A DNA stretch of 64,000 nucleotides, taken from Nocardia nova SH22a (GTDB taxonomy: Bacteria > Actinomycetota > Actinomycetes > Mycobacteriales > Mycobacteriaceae). This document shows, one piece after another, positions 17,507 through 26,984 of this stretch. The position numbers and the translations under genes were made by a program. The DNA lies in the NCBI RefSeq assembly GCF_000523235.1, contig NZ_CP006850.1:3906001-3970000 (forward strand), given 5' to 3'. The notes beneath the pieces were generated by a model that was not told the origin of the DNA, made no database searches, and worked only from the letters and a program-made list of their open reading frames with translations. The number at the start of each line of letters is the position of its first letter. Position 1 is the first letter of the stretch.

Positions 17507-18604
17507 GTGGTGATCTCAGTGGCAAAGCCGCTGGATGCGGGCGTGGTGGGCGAGGCGGCCAGCGCCGGGGAGCATCCGGTCGAGTGGTGGTATGCGAACG
17601 CCTTGCTGGAGGCTCCGGGCACACCGGTCGACGGTTTGGCGCTGGTCGGAGTCTTCTCGTTGTTCAAGGGCGTGATCGAAGAGGGGAGGCATCTGCTGAT
17701 CTCCCCGCACGCGGGCACATTCGCCGATTTCGGGACCGGGCCGCTGCCGACCGGGACGATTCGCAGCAGTTCGACGGTGCTGGACGTCCGCAACGGCGCC
17801 AGCTACGTGCGGGGGGCGTACCCGAACTACGAGCTGCATCTCGAGGGGCAGGCGACCAACGGCGCGGCCATCGAGGTCTCGCTGTCGTATGTCGCCGACA
17901 TCGTTCCGGAACGGGAAGGCTACATCGACTCCCAGCTCAACCACTACGTGGTGTATCGCTCGATGATCTCGGGCACGGTCGCCATCGGCGAGGATCGCTA
18001 CCCGGTCAACGGGTACGGCTACTTCGAGCACCTGTTCGGCACGCTGGGATGGCTGGAACCGTATCTGGGCGAACCCGATCCGCCGACCTTCGTCAACGGC
18101 TGGAACTGGTACTGGTCGCCGACCTCGGGACCCGACGAGGTGGTGGTACAGGCGGGCGGCATCATCACCGAGGGGGCGCCGCTGCCGTTCGTCTCGGTGT
18201 CCGTGGACGGCAGGACCTTCACCCACTTCACCACCGGCCGCTTCGAGGTCCTCGAAGAGCGCATGGTCGACGGGGTCGCGTACGCGCACCGCTTCCGGCT
18301 GACCGACCGCAACGAATCCGGCACCGTCGATATGACCTTCACCCGCCGCGACGCCGCCCAGCGTGCGGTCAAACAAGCTCCGGGCGGGAACAAGGTCGTC
18401 TTCGTCACCGGATTCGCCGAGCTGGTCGGAACGGTGACACTGGGTGATTGTTCCTACGACGTGGCGGGGCGGGCACTCGGGAGCGTATTCACCGTTTCCC
18501 TGGCCCCGTCGATGGTTGCCGTGCGCCGACTACCGGCGGCGATCCGGGTGCCGCTGGGCAGGGTGCTGCGAGTAACGCAACAACTCGTGTCGAAGGTTCG
18601 GTGA
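17507..18604 (+). CDS. AttH/CrtC-like lipocalin-fold protein
   Basis: 365 residues. The first gene of the six-gene operon. The early EHPVEWWYANALL block is the signature of the AttH/hydroxyneurosporene-synthase (CrtC) lipocalin family, whose members hydrate or bind isoprenoid and other hydrophobic substrates. Other family blocks are SQLNHYVVYRSMISG and NGYGYFEHLFGT. GGAGG precedes two GTG codons at 17507 and 17510, and the second is better spaced. The family is soluble. A role as hydratase, isomerase or lipid carrier for the downstream oxidases is an inference. Confidence 0.8.
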   Translation: MVISVAKPLDAGVVGEAASAGEHPVEWWYANALLEAPGTPVDGLALVGVFSLFKGVIEEGRHLLISPHAGTFADFGTGPLPTGTIRSSSTVLDVRNGASYVRGAYPNYELHLEGQATNGAAIEVSLSYVADIVPEREGYIDSQLNHYVVYRSMISGTVAIGEDRYPVNGYGYFEHLFGTLGWLEPYLGEPDPPTFVNGWNWYWSPTSGPDEVVVQAGGIITEGAPLPFVSVSVDGRTFTHFTTGRFEVLEERMVDGVAYAHRFRLTDRNESGTVDMTFTRRDAAQRAVKQAPGGNKVVFVTGFAELVGTVTLGDCSYDVAGRALGSVFTVSLAPSMVAVRRLPAAIRVPLGRVLRVTQQLVSKVR

Positions 18605-18606
18605 CC

Positions 18607-20139
18607 ATGACCGCAACGAAGAACCAACCGCCGCGGCTCGACCCTTCCGCGGGCCTCATCCACGTGCACCGGCCTGCCGACGGCACCCATATCACCGATC
18701 TCCCGCTGCACCACCCGGCCGATATCGCCGAATGCGCCACCCGGCTGCGCGCGGCCCAATCCGATTGGGAGCGAACGGGTGTCAAGGGGCGCATCGAATG
18801 GCTCGCCCGCTACCGGCAGTGGATGGTCGACAACACCGACCGTCTGATCGAGCTCGGTGCGGACGAGGGAGGGCGGGTCCCCAACGAGCCGATGCTCGAG
18901 ACAACCCTGCTGATCGAGCTGATCGACTACTACACACGCTCGGCGCCGAAACTGCTGGCGCCTCAGAGGATTCGCCCGGGTTCGCCGTTGGTGCTGGGAA
19001 AGAAGCTCGTGGTCCATCGGCATCCACACCGATTGGTGGGTGTGATCGGCGCATGGAACTTCCCGATGCTGCTCACCGTCGGCGATGCCCTGCCCGCTCT
19101 GTTCGCCGGGGCCGCGGTGATGGTCAAACCCTCGGAAGTGACACCTCTGACTGTGCGGGAATTGTTGCGCGGGTGGGAAAGAATCGGCGCGCCACCGGTA
19201 TTCGAGGCAGTGTACGGCGGCGCCGATATCGGAGCGGCGGTGGTCGACGAAGCCGATTTCGTCCAGTTCACCGGTTCCGTCGCCACCGGCAAGCGAGTGC
19301 TCGAACGCGCTGCCGCCACGATCACGCCGGTCAGCCTGGAGCTGGGAGGAAAGGACCCGTGCCTCGTACTCGCGGGCACGAACCTCGCACGGGCGGCGAA
19401 TTGTGCGGTCTACGGAGGATTCGCGAACAACGGTCAAGTCTGTATGGGATTCGAACGGGTCTACGTCGAAGACGCCGTCTACGACGAATTCGTCGATCTC
19501 GTGGTGGACCGGGTCCGCGCACTGCGTTCGGGAGCCGACGGCAACAGCGACGTGGGGGCTTTGACGTTCGCTCCACAACTCGACACGATCGAAGAGCACG
19601 TGCGTGATGCGATCGATCGAGGAGCGCGTGTTCTCACGGGTGGGCGCCGCATCGATCGCAGCGGTGCCTGGTTCGAGCCGACCGTGCTCGTCGATGTCGA
19701 CCATTCCATGGCACTCATGCGTGCGGAGACCTTCGGGCCGGTTCTGCCGATCATGCGGGTCGCCGATGAGCGTGAGGCCGTCCGGATGGCCAACGACTCC
19801 GAATTCGGGCTCAGCGCAACCGTATTCGCCGCGGACAACCGGCAGGCCGAACGGGTCGCGGCGCAGCTGGAGGTCGGTGCGGTGAATATCGGCGACTTCC
19901 TGATCAACATGACGTGCGTCGACGCGCCGCAGGGTGGCTGGAAACAGTCCGGGATCGGCTCGCGCGGATCCGACTACGGCCTGCTGAAGTTCACCAAGAC
20001 GAAAGTGATCGCCGGGAGCAGGATCCCGGTCTCCGATCGGGAAATCAACTGGTTCCCCTACACACCTGGACGCCGCCGCGCATTCCGCGGCGCGATCCGA
20101 CTGTTCCACGGCCGCGGCCTCGGACGGTTCGGGCTCTGA
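18607..20139 (+). CDS. NAD(P)-dependent aldehyde dehydrogenase
   Basis: 510 residues. It oxidises an aldehyde to the acid with NAD(P)+. Visible motifs are GVIGAWNFPML (substrate/cofactor start), MVKPSEVTPLT, FTGSVATGKRV, the general-base Glu in SLELGGKDP and the catalytic Cys in NNGQVCMGFERVY. The ATG at 18607 follows the preceding stop by 2 bases; a GTG at 18601 overlaps it. It is the second gene of the operon. Placed before an SDR, it would complete the alcohol-to-aldehyde-to-acid route. The C-terminus (about 50 residues after the ALDH core) is basic and slightly long. Confidence 0.95.
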   Translation: MTATKNQPPRLDPSAGLIHVHRPADGTHITDLPLHHPADIAECATRLRAAQSDWERTGVKGRIEWLARYRQWMVDNTDRLIELGADEGGRVPNEPMLETTLLIELIDYYTRSAPKLLAPQRIRPGSPLVLGKKLVVHRHPHRLVGVIGAWNFPMLLTVGDALPALFAGAAVMVKPSEVTPLTVRELLRGWERIGAPPVFEAVYGGADIGAAVVDEADFVQFTGSVATGKRVLERAAATITPVSLELGGKDPCLVLAGTNLARAANCAVYGGFANNGQVCMGFERVYVEDAVYDEFVDLVVDRVRALRSGADGNSDVGALTFAPQLDTIEEHVRDAIDRGARVLTGGRRIDRSGAWFEPTVLVDVDHSMALMRAETFGPVLPIMRVADEREAVRMANDSEFGLSATVFAADNRQAERVAAQLEVGAVNIGDFLINMTCVDAPQGGWKQSGIGSRGSDYGLLKFTKTKVIAGSRIPVSDREINWFPYTPGRRRAFRGAIRLFHGRGLGRFGL

Positions 20140-20162
20140 TCATCTCTCACCAAGGAACGACG

Positions 20163-21023
20163 ATGTCTCCTCACACCAGATATCCCGCCATCGACCTTTC
20201 GGGCGCCACGGTCGCCATCACCGGCGGCGCCCGCGGAATCGGGCTGGCCACCGCACGCTCCTTCGCCGCGCGCGGCGCGCGAGTGGCGATCGGCGACCTG
20301 GACGGCGATCTCGCTGAACAATCCGCAGCCGAGATCGGCTCCCGCTGTTGGGCTTTCGGCCTCGACGTGGGCTCGGCGGAATCGTTCGCCGCATTCGTCG
20401 CCGACGCCGAGAGCAGCGGCGGACCGATCGACATCCTCGTCAACAACGCCGGGATCATGCCGCTGGCAGGGTTCCTCGAAGAATCCGACCAGGTCAGCAG
20501 AACACAGATCGACGTGAACCTCTGGGGGCCCATTCACGGCATGCGTGCCGTGCTGCCCGGCATGATCGAACGAGGGCGCGGCCATATCGTCAACCTGGCC
20601 TCGCTGGCGGGAAAGACACCGACGCCGGGCGCGGCGGTCTACAGCGCCACCAAGCATGCCGTCGTCGGCCTGAGCTCCGCGGTCCGCGAGGAAACCGCGG
20701 AGCAGGGGATCAGTGTCAGCGTGATACTGCCGAGCCTGGTGCGCACCGAACTCGGTGCGGGACTTGCCATGCCCTCGATGGTCACCGTGTCGCCCGAAAC
20801 CGTCGCGGACGCGATCATCGACAGCGTGCGCACCCGGCGCGCGGCGACCGTGGTGCCCCGCTGGCTCGGATCGGCGGTCGATATAGCGAATGTTCTTCCT
20901 TCCGGCGTGCAGGAGACGGCGCGGCGGAAAGTAGGCGCTCGCGGACTGGCCGCCGCGGCCAACACGGATCCGAAACGCTCGGATTATCTGCGCCGGATCG
21001 CGGGTCAGGTGAACGGCGAATGA
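20163..21023 (+). CDS. Short-chain dehydrogenase/reductase
   Basis: 286 residues. The classical SDR: TGGARGIG (cofactor glycine motif at about residue 20), an acidic GDLD that favours NAD+, NNAG, the catalytic Ser in LASLAGK and YSATK (Tyr-x-x-x-Lys). The C-terminus adds a basic tail rather than a membrane helix. It would interconvert an alcohol and a ketone or aldehyde for the neighbouring ALDH and P450. It ends with an ATGA overlap on the P450 start. Confidence 0.95.
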   Translation: MSPHTRYPAIDLSGATVAITGGARGIGLATARSFAARGARVAIGDLDGDLAEQSAAEIGSRCWAFGLDVGSAESFAAFVADAESSGGPIDILVNNAGIMPLAGFLEESDQVSRTQIDVNLWGPIHGMRAVLPGMIERGRGHIVNLASLAGKTPTPGAAVYSATKHAVVGLSSAVREETAEQGISVSVILPSLVRTELGAGLAMPSMVTVSPETVADAIIDSVRTRRAATVVPRWLGSAVDIANVLPSGVQETARRKVGARGLAAAANTDPKRSDYLRRIAGQVNGE

Positions 21024-22447
21024 AGACAGCACTGCCCCAGCTCGCCTCGGATGCCCTTGCCGACGCGGCATTACGTGTGCCCGTCCGGGAACAGGTATTG
21101 GTCACACCGCCCTCCGGAAGCGGGCTGCGTCCCGTGCCCGGGGACCCGGGACCACCACTGGTCGGCTACTCCTTCAACGTCTTCGGCGACCTGCTCGCGC
21201 TGCAACGCCGCTTGTTCGACCGCTACGGACCGGTGCATTGGACCAGCGCGTTCGGCACGAAACTCGTGATCGCGGTCGGGCCGGAAGCGACCGACGAGGT
21301 ATTGGCCAACCGCGACAAGTCCTTCGCCAACATCGGATGGGAACCGTTCCTGGGGCCGTTCTTCCGGCGCGGCATCATCCTGCTCGACTTCGACGAGCAC
21401 AGACACCACCGGCGCATCATGCAGCAGGCGTTCACACGAGCCAGGCTGCTGGGCTACCTCGAACTGATCAACCGTGCCGCCGACCGCGCCCTCGACGAAT
21501 GGGACACCGGCGTCGGCTTTCCCATGTACTCGAAGGCCAAGCAACTGACGTTGGATATCGCCACCGGCTCGTTCGTCGGGGCGCCGCTCGGCGGCGAGGC
21601 CGACCGGCTGCATCGCGCATTCACCGACACGGTGCAGGGCGGGCTGTCGATCGTCCGCGCCGACATCCCCGGTGGGAGATGGCATGCCGGACTGCGCGGA
21701 CGGCGCGTGCTCGAAGAGTATTTCCGCTCGCAGTTGCCCGCTCGCCGCGCGGATCCGGGCACCTCGCTGTTCGGAGTTCTGTGCCAGGCCGAGGACGAGA
21801 CCGGCGCCGGGTTCGGCGACGACGACATCGTCAACCACATGATCTTCCTGTTGATGGCCGCACACGACACCACCACGACCACGGTCGCGATGATGGCCTA
21901 CCACCTCGCCGCGAACCCGCGGTGGCAACGCCGGGCCCGCCAGGAAAGCCTCGCACTGGGCAAACCCGCCATCGACTACGACGACCTCGAGCACCTGCCG
22001 ACCCTGGATCTGGTGATGAAGGAAACCCTGCGGCTGTCCTCGCCGGTGGGCACGCTCGCGCGCGAAACCGTCTGCGATACCGAACTTCTCGGACACTTCA
22101 TCCCCGCGGGAACCACGGTCGCCGTCACCTTGGCCTCCTCGCATCGGATGGAACCGTGGTGGAACGACCCCGAAACCTTCGACCCCGGCCGATTCTCGCC
22201 GGAACGTCGCGAAGACAAGGACCACCGCACCAAATTCGCGCCGTTCGGCGCGGGCGTTCACAAATGTATCGGCATGCACTTCGGTGGGATGGAGGTCAAG
22301 GCGATCCTCCATCAGATGCTGTTGCGGTTCGCCTGGACGGTTCCCGCTGGCTACCGCCCACGGATGGGATACCTCACCGGACCGTATCCGGCCGACGGGC
22401 TGCCGATCGACCTGAATCGCAGCACACCACGAGGGAGCCGGCTGTGA
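21020..22447 (+). CDS. Cytochrome P450 monooxygenase
   Basis: 475 residues. A cytosolic class-I P450 that needs a ferredoxin and reductase, hydroxylating an aliphatic or terpenoid-like substrate. It has the I-helix AAHDTTTT (acidic-alcohol pair), the K-helix KETLR (ExxR), and the haem loop FAPFGAGVHKCIGM with its thiolate Cys. The N-terminal 30 residues are slightly longer than in most soluble bacterial P450s and resemble CYP-like sequences near DUF2236 genes. It overlaps the SDR by ATGA and the next gene by GTGA, so it is translationally coupled. Confidence 0.95.
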   Translation: MKTALPQLASDALADAALRVPVREQVLVTPPSGSGLRPVPGDPGPPLVGYSFNVFGDLLALQRRLFDRYGPVHWTSAFGTKLVIAVGPEATDEVLANRDKSFANIGWEPFLGPFFRRGIILLDFDEHRHHRRIMQQAFTRARLLGYLELINRAADRALDEWDTGVGFPMYSKAKQLTLDIATGSFVGAPLGGEADRLHRAFTDTVQGGLSIVRADIPGGRWHAGLRGRRVLEEYFRSQLPARRADPGTSLFGVLCQAEDETGAGFGDDDIVNHMIFLLMAAHDTTTTTVAMMAYHLAANPRWQRRARQESLALGKPAIDYDDLEHLPTLDLVMKETLRLSSPVGTLARETVCDTELLGHFIPAGTTVAVTLASSHRMEPWWNDPETFDPGRFSPERREDKDHRTKFAPFGAGVHKCIGMHFGGMEVKAILHQMLLRFAWTVPAGYRPRMGYLTGPYPADGLPIDLNRSTPRGSRL

Positions 22448-23397
22448 ACCCGCGATCGGATGCCTCGGACCCCTTCGGATTCGACCGGCACGTGCGAGAA
22501 GCCGAGCCGATGCCGGTCGAGATTTCCCCCGCCGCCACCCCGCGGCTGGGTCCGGACTCGCTGATCTGGAAGTTTTACGGCGATGTCCGGGTCCAACTGT
22601 TCGGATTCCAACGTCTGGCCGCCACCGAGAACGCCATCGCCGAACTGGCACAAGCTGTTTCGGATCACTCGATCATCTTCGGCGACTTCCTCGGCCGTGC
22701 CACCCGAACCGCCCGGCCCGTGCTCGAAACCGTCTACAGTGACGATCCCCACCGCTGGGGCCGCACCGTGCGCGACTTCCACACCGGCATCAAGGGAACG
22801 ATGGCCGACGGCAGTCGATACCACGCCCTGAACCCCGAGCTCTTCTATTGGGCACACGCGACCTTCATCGACCAAATCATCTACTGCACCGACACTTTCG
22901 TTCGTCGGCTGACTGTCGCCGAAAAGGAGCGGATTTTCGAAGAGGGCAAAATCTGGTACCGGCTCTATGGGGTGAGCGCCCGCAATCAACCCGGAACATA
23001 CGACGAATTCCGGCAGTACTGGGACAGTATGCTCGCCCGTTTCACCGAGAACACAGTGGTGAGCTACGGAACCGGCTACCTCCGCAAGGGGATACCGCCG
23101 CTGGGACCGATACCCCGGCCGCTGTGGCGTGTGCTGTCCGCACCGCTGAACATCTACACCGGCACCATGATCACCGGCACGCTGCCGCCGCCACTACGGC
23201 GGGTGTGCGGACTCGAATGGTCCCAGCAACAGGAAAACACGTTCCAGCGCAACGCCGCGGCGATCCGAGCCCTCGATCCCGCATTCAACCGACTCCCCGT
23301 CCGGGCGCTCTACGCCCCATGGGCGGCCGACGGATGGGAACGCGCCGGAGTCGATCCGCGCCGTGTCCACCGTCCTCAGCACTCAGGATCTCGATGA
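22444..23397 (+). CDS. DUF2236 oxygenase (MpaB/latex-clearing-protein family)
   Basis: 317 residues, GTG start overlapping the P450 stop. It belongs to the DUF2236 group, haem b proteins that include rubber oxygenase Lcp and MpaB (ER-bound oxygenases). The family blocks SLIWKFYGDVRVQLFGFQRL, RTVRDFHTGIKG and LFYWAHATFIDQIIY are present. The conserved histidines and the RDFH-to-WAHATF spacing carry the haem site. Its partners suggest cleavage or oxygenation of an isoprenoid or long-chain lipid. The substrate is unknown. Confidence 0.88.
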   Translation: MNPRSDASDPFGFDRHVREAEPMPVEISPAATPRLGPDSLIWKFYGDVRVQLFGFQRLAATENAIAELAQAVSDHSIIFGDFLGRATRTARPVLETVYSDDPHRWGRTVRDFHTGIKGTMADGSRYHALNPELFYWAHATFIDQIIYCTDTFVRRLTVAEKERIFEEGKIWYRLYGVSARNQPGTYDEFRQYWDSMLARFTENTVVSYGTGYLRKGIPPLGPIPRPLWRVLSAPLNIYTGTMITGTLPPPLRRVCGLEWSQQQENTFQRNAAAIRALDPAFNRLPVRALYAPWAADGWERAGVDPRRVHRPQHSGSR

Positions 23398-25040
23398 CAA
23401 CGAGCCGACCGTCCGGCATCGATACCCTCCGTCCGCTGCTCACCCAGGCCGTCGACCAGACGTACTTTCTGACGGCCCTTGTTCGCAGCGGCCTCCTGCG
23501 GCCGACGACTCCCGCACGATTCGCGCGCAGTGCGGCGGCCGTTCGCCGATACGGCATGCTCGGCGGCATCGTGGGTGTCGCCGCCGCACGATTCCCCGAC
23601 CGAGTCGCACTGTGCGACGAACTCGGCAACCTGAGTTTCGCCGACATCGATCACCGCTCCGACGCGGTGGCCAACGGGTGGCGGCGACGGGGACTACGGC
23701 CGGGCGACAGCGTCGGCATCCTGGCCCGCAACCACCGCGGATTTCTCGACGCCGTCTTCGCGGCCGCCAAATGCGGTGCGCGGATCGTGTTGCTGAATAC
23801 CGACTTCGGTGCACCGCAACTGCGGGAGGTCCTGCACCGGGAGCGGGTGGATCTGCTGGTGCACGACGACGAGTTCGGCCACCTCCTCGACGGCCCGGCG
23901 CCGGTGCACGGACGGTGGCGCGCATGGACCGACCTGCCGGGGCCCGACACGCTCGACGCGTTGATCGCCACCTGCGCACCCACACCACCGCCCGCGCCCG
24001 GTGCCGTGCCCCGCATCGTTCTGCTCACCAGCGGAACCACCGGAACGCCGAAAGGCGCGGCGCGCCGGGAACCGCGATCTCTCGCGCCCATCGGCGCATT
24101 GCTCGATCGTGTTCCGTTTCGTGCCGGTGAGACCACCACTCTGTGCCCGCCGATGTTCCACACGCTCGGTTTCGCACACATGATGCTGGCCGTGGCGCTG
24201 GGATCCACACTGGTCGTGCGTCGCCGTTTCGACCCGCCCGCTGTTCTCGACATCCTCGAGCGCAGCCGTTCCACCGCCCTGGTGGTCGTGCCCGTCATGC
24301 TGGCACGCCTCCTCGACAGTCACGATGGCGGTCACCGCCGCCCCGATCTGTCCGCCGTGCGAATCGTTTACGTCGCGGGATCGCAGCTCGGCCCTCGGCT
24401 GGCCGCACGAGCGGGCCGGACCCTCGGCCCGGTGGTCTACAACATGTACGGATCCACCGAAGTCGCCTACGCCACGATCGCGACGCCGGACGACCTTGCC
24501 GCGCAACCGGCCTGCGTCGGGCGCGCTGTGCGCGGAGTACGCGTCCGGATTCTCGACGAACGCGGAAATCGGCTGCCTCGGGGAGAGGTCGGCCGGATCT
24601 TCGTGGGAAACCCTTTTCCGTCCGAGGGATACACCGGGGGAGGGCGCAAGGACATCGTCTCCGGATTGATGTCGTCCGGCGATGTCGGCCATTTCGACAC
24701 TGCGGGAAGGCTTTTCATCGACGGACGCGACGACGACATGATCGTATCGGGTGGCGAGAACGTCTTCCCCGGTGAAGTCGAGGACCTGCTGTCAGCGCAC
24801 CCCGCGATCGAAGAGGCGTGCTGCCTGGGTGTGCCCGACGAGGGCTACGGACAGCGCCTTCGCGCATTCGTGGTCCCGGCCGCGGACGCCACGGTCACCG
24901 CCGACGACATTCGCGACTACGTGAAGGACAACCTCGCTCGCTTCAAGGTGCCACGCGATGTCGTATTCGTCGATGCGCTGCCCCGCAACGCGACCGGCAA
25001 GGTGCTCGAGCGCGTACTGCAGGGCAATATTTCCGAGTGA
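23394..25040 (+). CDS. Acyl-CoA synthetase/AMP ligase (FadD-like)
   Basis: 548 residues. ANL-superfamily enzyme that activates a carboxylate as acyl-AMP and then CoA thioester. The P-loop LLTSGTTGTPKG, MYGSTE, SSGDVGHFD, and the C-terminal GGENVFPGEVE, NLARFKVPRDV and NATGK (catalytic Lys) are all intact. The N-terminal 50 residues are long and hydrophobic in the way of FadD2/FadD5-like proteins of actinobacteria. It overlaps the DUF2236 gene by ATGA and ends the operon. Activation of the acid produced by the ALDH is the natural role. Confidence 0.93.
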   Translation: MTTSRPSGIDTLRPLLTQAVDQTYFLTALVRSGLLRPTTPARFARSAAAVRRYGMLGGIVGVAAARFPDRVALCDELGNLSFADIDHRSDAVANGWRRRGLRPGDSVGILARNHRGFLDAVFAAAKCGARIVLLNTDFGAPQLREVLHRERVDLLVHDDEFGHLLDGPAPVHGRWRAWTDLPGPDTLDALIATCAPTPPPAPGAVPRIVLLTSGTTGTPKGAARREPRSLAPIGALLDRVPFRAGETTTLCPPMFHTLGFAHMMLAVALGSTLVVRRRFDPPAVLDILERSRSTALVVVPVMLARLLDSHDGGHRRPDLSAVRIVYVAGSQLGPRLAARAGRTLGPVVYNMYGSTEVAYATIATPDDLAAQPACVGRAVRGVRVRILDERGNRLPRGEVGRIFVGNPFPSEGYTGGGRKDIVSGLMSSGDVGHFDTAGRLFIDGRDDDMIVSGGENVFPGEVEDLLSAHPAIEEACCLGVPDEGYGQRLRAFVVPAADATVTADDIRDYVKDNLARFKVPRDVVFVDALPRNATGKVLERVLQGNISE

Positions 25041-25089
25041 CCGGGTCGGGCTCGCGGCACTCTGCGTCGCGTGGGCGATCATTTTCCTT

Positions 25090-25947
25090 TCAGCCGATGA
25101 CTTTCTCGGCCTCCACCGCGGGACCGCCCGAGCCGGGAGTCACCGGGCAGTCTCGGCGGCTGCGGGGGATCACCAGGGGTGCGCCGTCGAGGGGATCCGC
25201 TATGACCGTGCTGTCGATACCGAAGACCCGGTCGATCAGCTCGCTCGTGATGATGGTTTTCGGTTCGCCTTCGGCGACGATCTCACCGTCGGCCATCGCG
25301 ATGAGGTGGGAGGCGTATCGCGCGGCGTGATTGGGGTCGTGGAGGACGGCGACGAGGGTGCGGCCATGGTCGTGGAGGTCTCGGAGGGTGTCCATGACCT
25401 CGAGTTGGAAGGCGATGTCCAGGTAGGTGGTCGGCTCGTCCAGAAGCAGTATCGGGGTCTGCTGGGCGAGTGCCATCGCGATCCAGACGCGTTGTCGCTG
25501 TCCGCCGGACAGTTCGTCGACAGGTCTGTCGGCGAGGGCGTCGGTGCGGGTCGCGATCATGGCCGTCCGGAGTGCGTCCTCGTCACGCCGGGACCACCGG
25601 TGCAGTGGCCCCTGGTGTGGATAGCGGCCGCGGGCGACCAGGTCGGCAACGGTGATGTTGTCGGGGGCGGTTGCGGATTGAGGAAGGAATCCGATGGTGC
25701 GAGCGAGTTCCTTCGACGGATAGGACTGGACACTGCGTCCGTCCAGGAGTACCGCGCCGGCGGTGGGGGCGAGTAGACGTGCGAGGGCGCGCAGCAGTGT
25801 CGACTTACCGCATCCGTTCGGGCCGATGATGACGGTGAACGACCCGTCCGGGATGGTGAGGCTGAGCCCGCGCGAGATGGTTCGGCGGGCGTAGGCGAGA
25901 GTCGCGTCGTCGACGCTGAGCCGCCTGCGGCCGTCAGCGGTGGTCAT
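25090..25947 (-). CDS. Iron-siderophore ABC importer, ATPase subunit (FecE-like)
   Basis: 285 residues. ATPase of a type-II ABC importer. Walker A IGPNGCGKST, Q-loop, the signature LSGGQRQRVWIAMALAQ and Walker B ILLLDEPTTYLDIAFQLEVM are as in FecE/FepC/BtuD. Start ATG at 25945-25947 overlaps the permease stop as ATGA. The C-terminal 60 residues or so are longer than usual. It is the last gene of the 28964-25090 import operon and converges on the acyl-CoA synthetase gene. Confidence 0.95.
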   Translation of the reverse strand: MTTADGRRRLSVDDATLAYARRTISRGLSLTIPDGSFTVIIGPNGCGKSTLLRALARLLAPTAGAVLLDGRSVQSYPSKELARTIGFLPQSATAPDNITVADLVARGRYPHQGPLHRWSRRDEDALRTAMIATRTDALADRPVDELSGGQRQRVWIAMALAQQTPILLLDEPTTYLDIAFQLEVMDTLRDLHDHGRTLVAVLHDPNHAARYASHLIAMADGEIVAEGEPKTIITSELIDRVFGIDSTVIADPLDGAPLVIPRSRRDCPVTPGSGGPAVEAEKVIG

Positions 25948-26984
25948 GATCGTGTTCTCCGGATTTCGTAGAGGAGCAGCCACACCAGGTATGCGCCGCC
26001 GAGGACGACCGTGGCGACACCGACGGGCAACGGTGTCCGCCACAGATGCTGTGCGGTGAGGTCGGCGGTGGCGAGTACGAGCGAACCCGTGAGCGCCGTC
26101 GCGGTGAGCACGAGTGCCCGGCCACGTAGTAGCAGGCGGGCGATGTGCGGCGCCGCGAGTGCGACGAATGCGATCGGCCCGGATATGGCGGTGGGAACGG
26201 CGATGAGTGCCACACCGACGACGATGAGCGCCAGTTTCGCGGATTCCACTCGGAGCCCGAGGGCTCGGGCGGCGTCGTCGCCGAGCTCGAGGTGGGACAG
26301 GAGCGGGGCGAGCAGGCGCAACACGATCAGCACCACCACGATCAGGACGGTCGCGGGTACGACGCGGTCCCAGGTGACGGTGCTCAGCGTTCCGGTTCCC
26401 CAAGCGGTTGCCGTCATAGCGGCATCACGGTCCGCGCGCAGCAACATCCAGGTATTGACCGCACCGAGCGTCGAAGCCAGGGCGATACCGACGACGATCA
26501 GCCGGAATCCTTGCAGGCCGGTCCTGACGCTCAGCAGATAGACGCCTACGGCGGAGAGCAGGCCGCCGGCCAGCGCGCCCGAGGCGACCTCGGCGTAGCC
26601 GCCGGAGAACAGGATGATGACGATGAGCGCCCCGGTGTGCGAGCCCGCGGAGAAGCCGAGAATATCGGGACTGGCCAACGGATTACGGGTCAGCGATTGG
26701 AATATCGCGCCGCTGACCGCGAGTGCGGCGCCGAAGACTACCGCGGCCAATACGCGGGGGAGCCGCCACTCGATCACCACGAGGCGGTCGGTGCGTTCGC
26801 CCCCGCCGAGCAGCACGGAGACGACCTCGCCAGGGGACACGGAGATATCACCGACACCGAGCGCGACGACGCACACCAGGAGCACCGCCGCCGCCAGGAG
26901 CCCACACACCACGACGGCGCGTGGTCGTATCGCCCGGCGCCTGGTACCGCCCATCCGGGAAACAACGGGTGCCTGCGCCCTCAC
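25944..26984 (-). CDS. FecCD-type siderophore permease (second)
   Basis: 346 residues from a GTG at 26982-26984, in GTGA overlap with the upstream permease stop. FecCD-family integral-membrane permease with about nine to ten helices. The family blocks WRLPRVLAAVVFGAALAVSG, QSLTRNPLASPDILGFSAG and the cytoplasmic coupling segment GPIAFVALAAPHIAR are present. It forms a heterodimer with the upstream permease in the ferric-siderophore importer. The distal start codons upstream lie in the neighbouring gene and were rejected. Confidence 0.93.
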   Translation of the reverse strand: MRAQAPVVSRMGGTRRRAIRPRAVVVCGLLAAAVLLVCVVALGVGDISVSPGEVVSVLLGGGERTDRLVVIEWRLPRVLAAVVFGAALAVSGAIFQSLTRNPLASPDILGFSAGSHTGALIVIILFSGGYAEVASGALAGGLLSAVGVYLLSVRTGLQGFRLIVVGIALASTLGAVNTWMLLRADRDAAMTATAWGTGTLSTVTWDRVVPATVLIVVVLIVLRLLAPLLSHLELGDDAARALGLRVESAKLALIVVGVALIAVPTAISGPIAFVALAAPHIARLLLRGRALVLTATALTGSLVLATADLTAQHLWRTPLPVGVATVVLGGAYLVWLLLYEIRRTRS

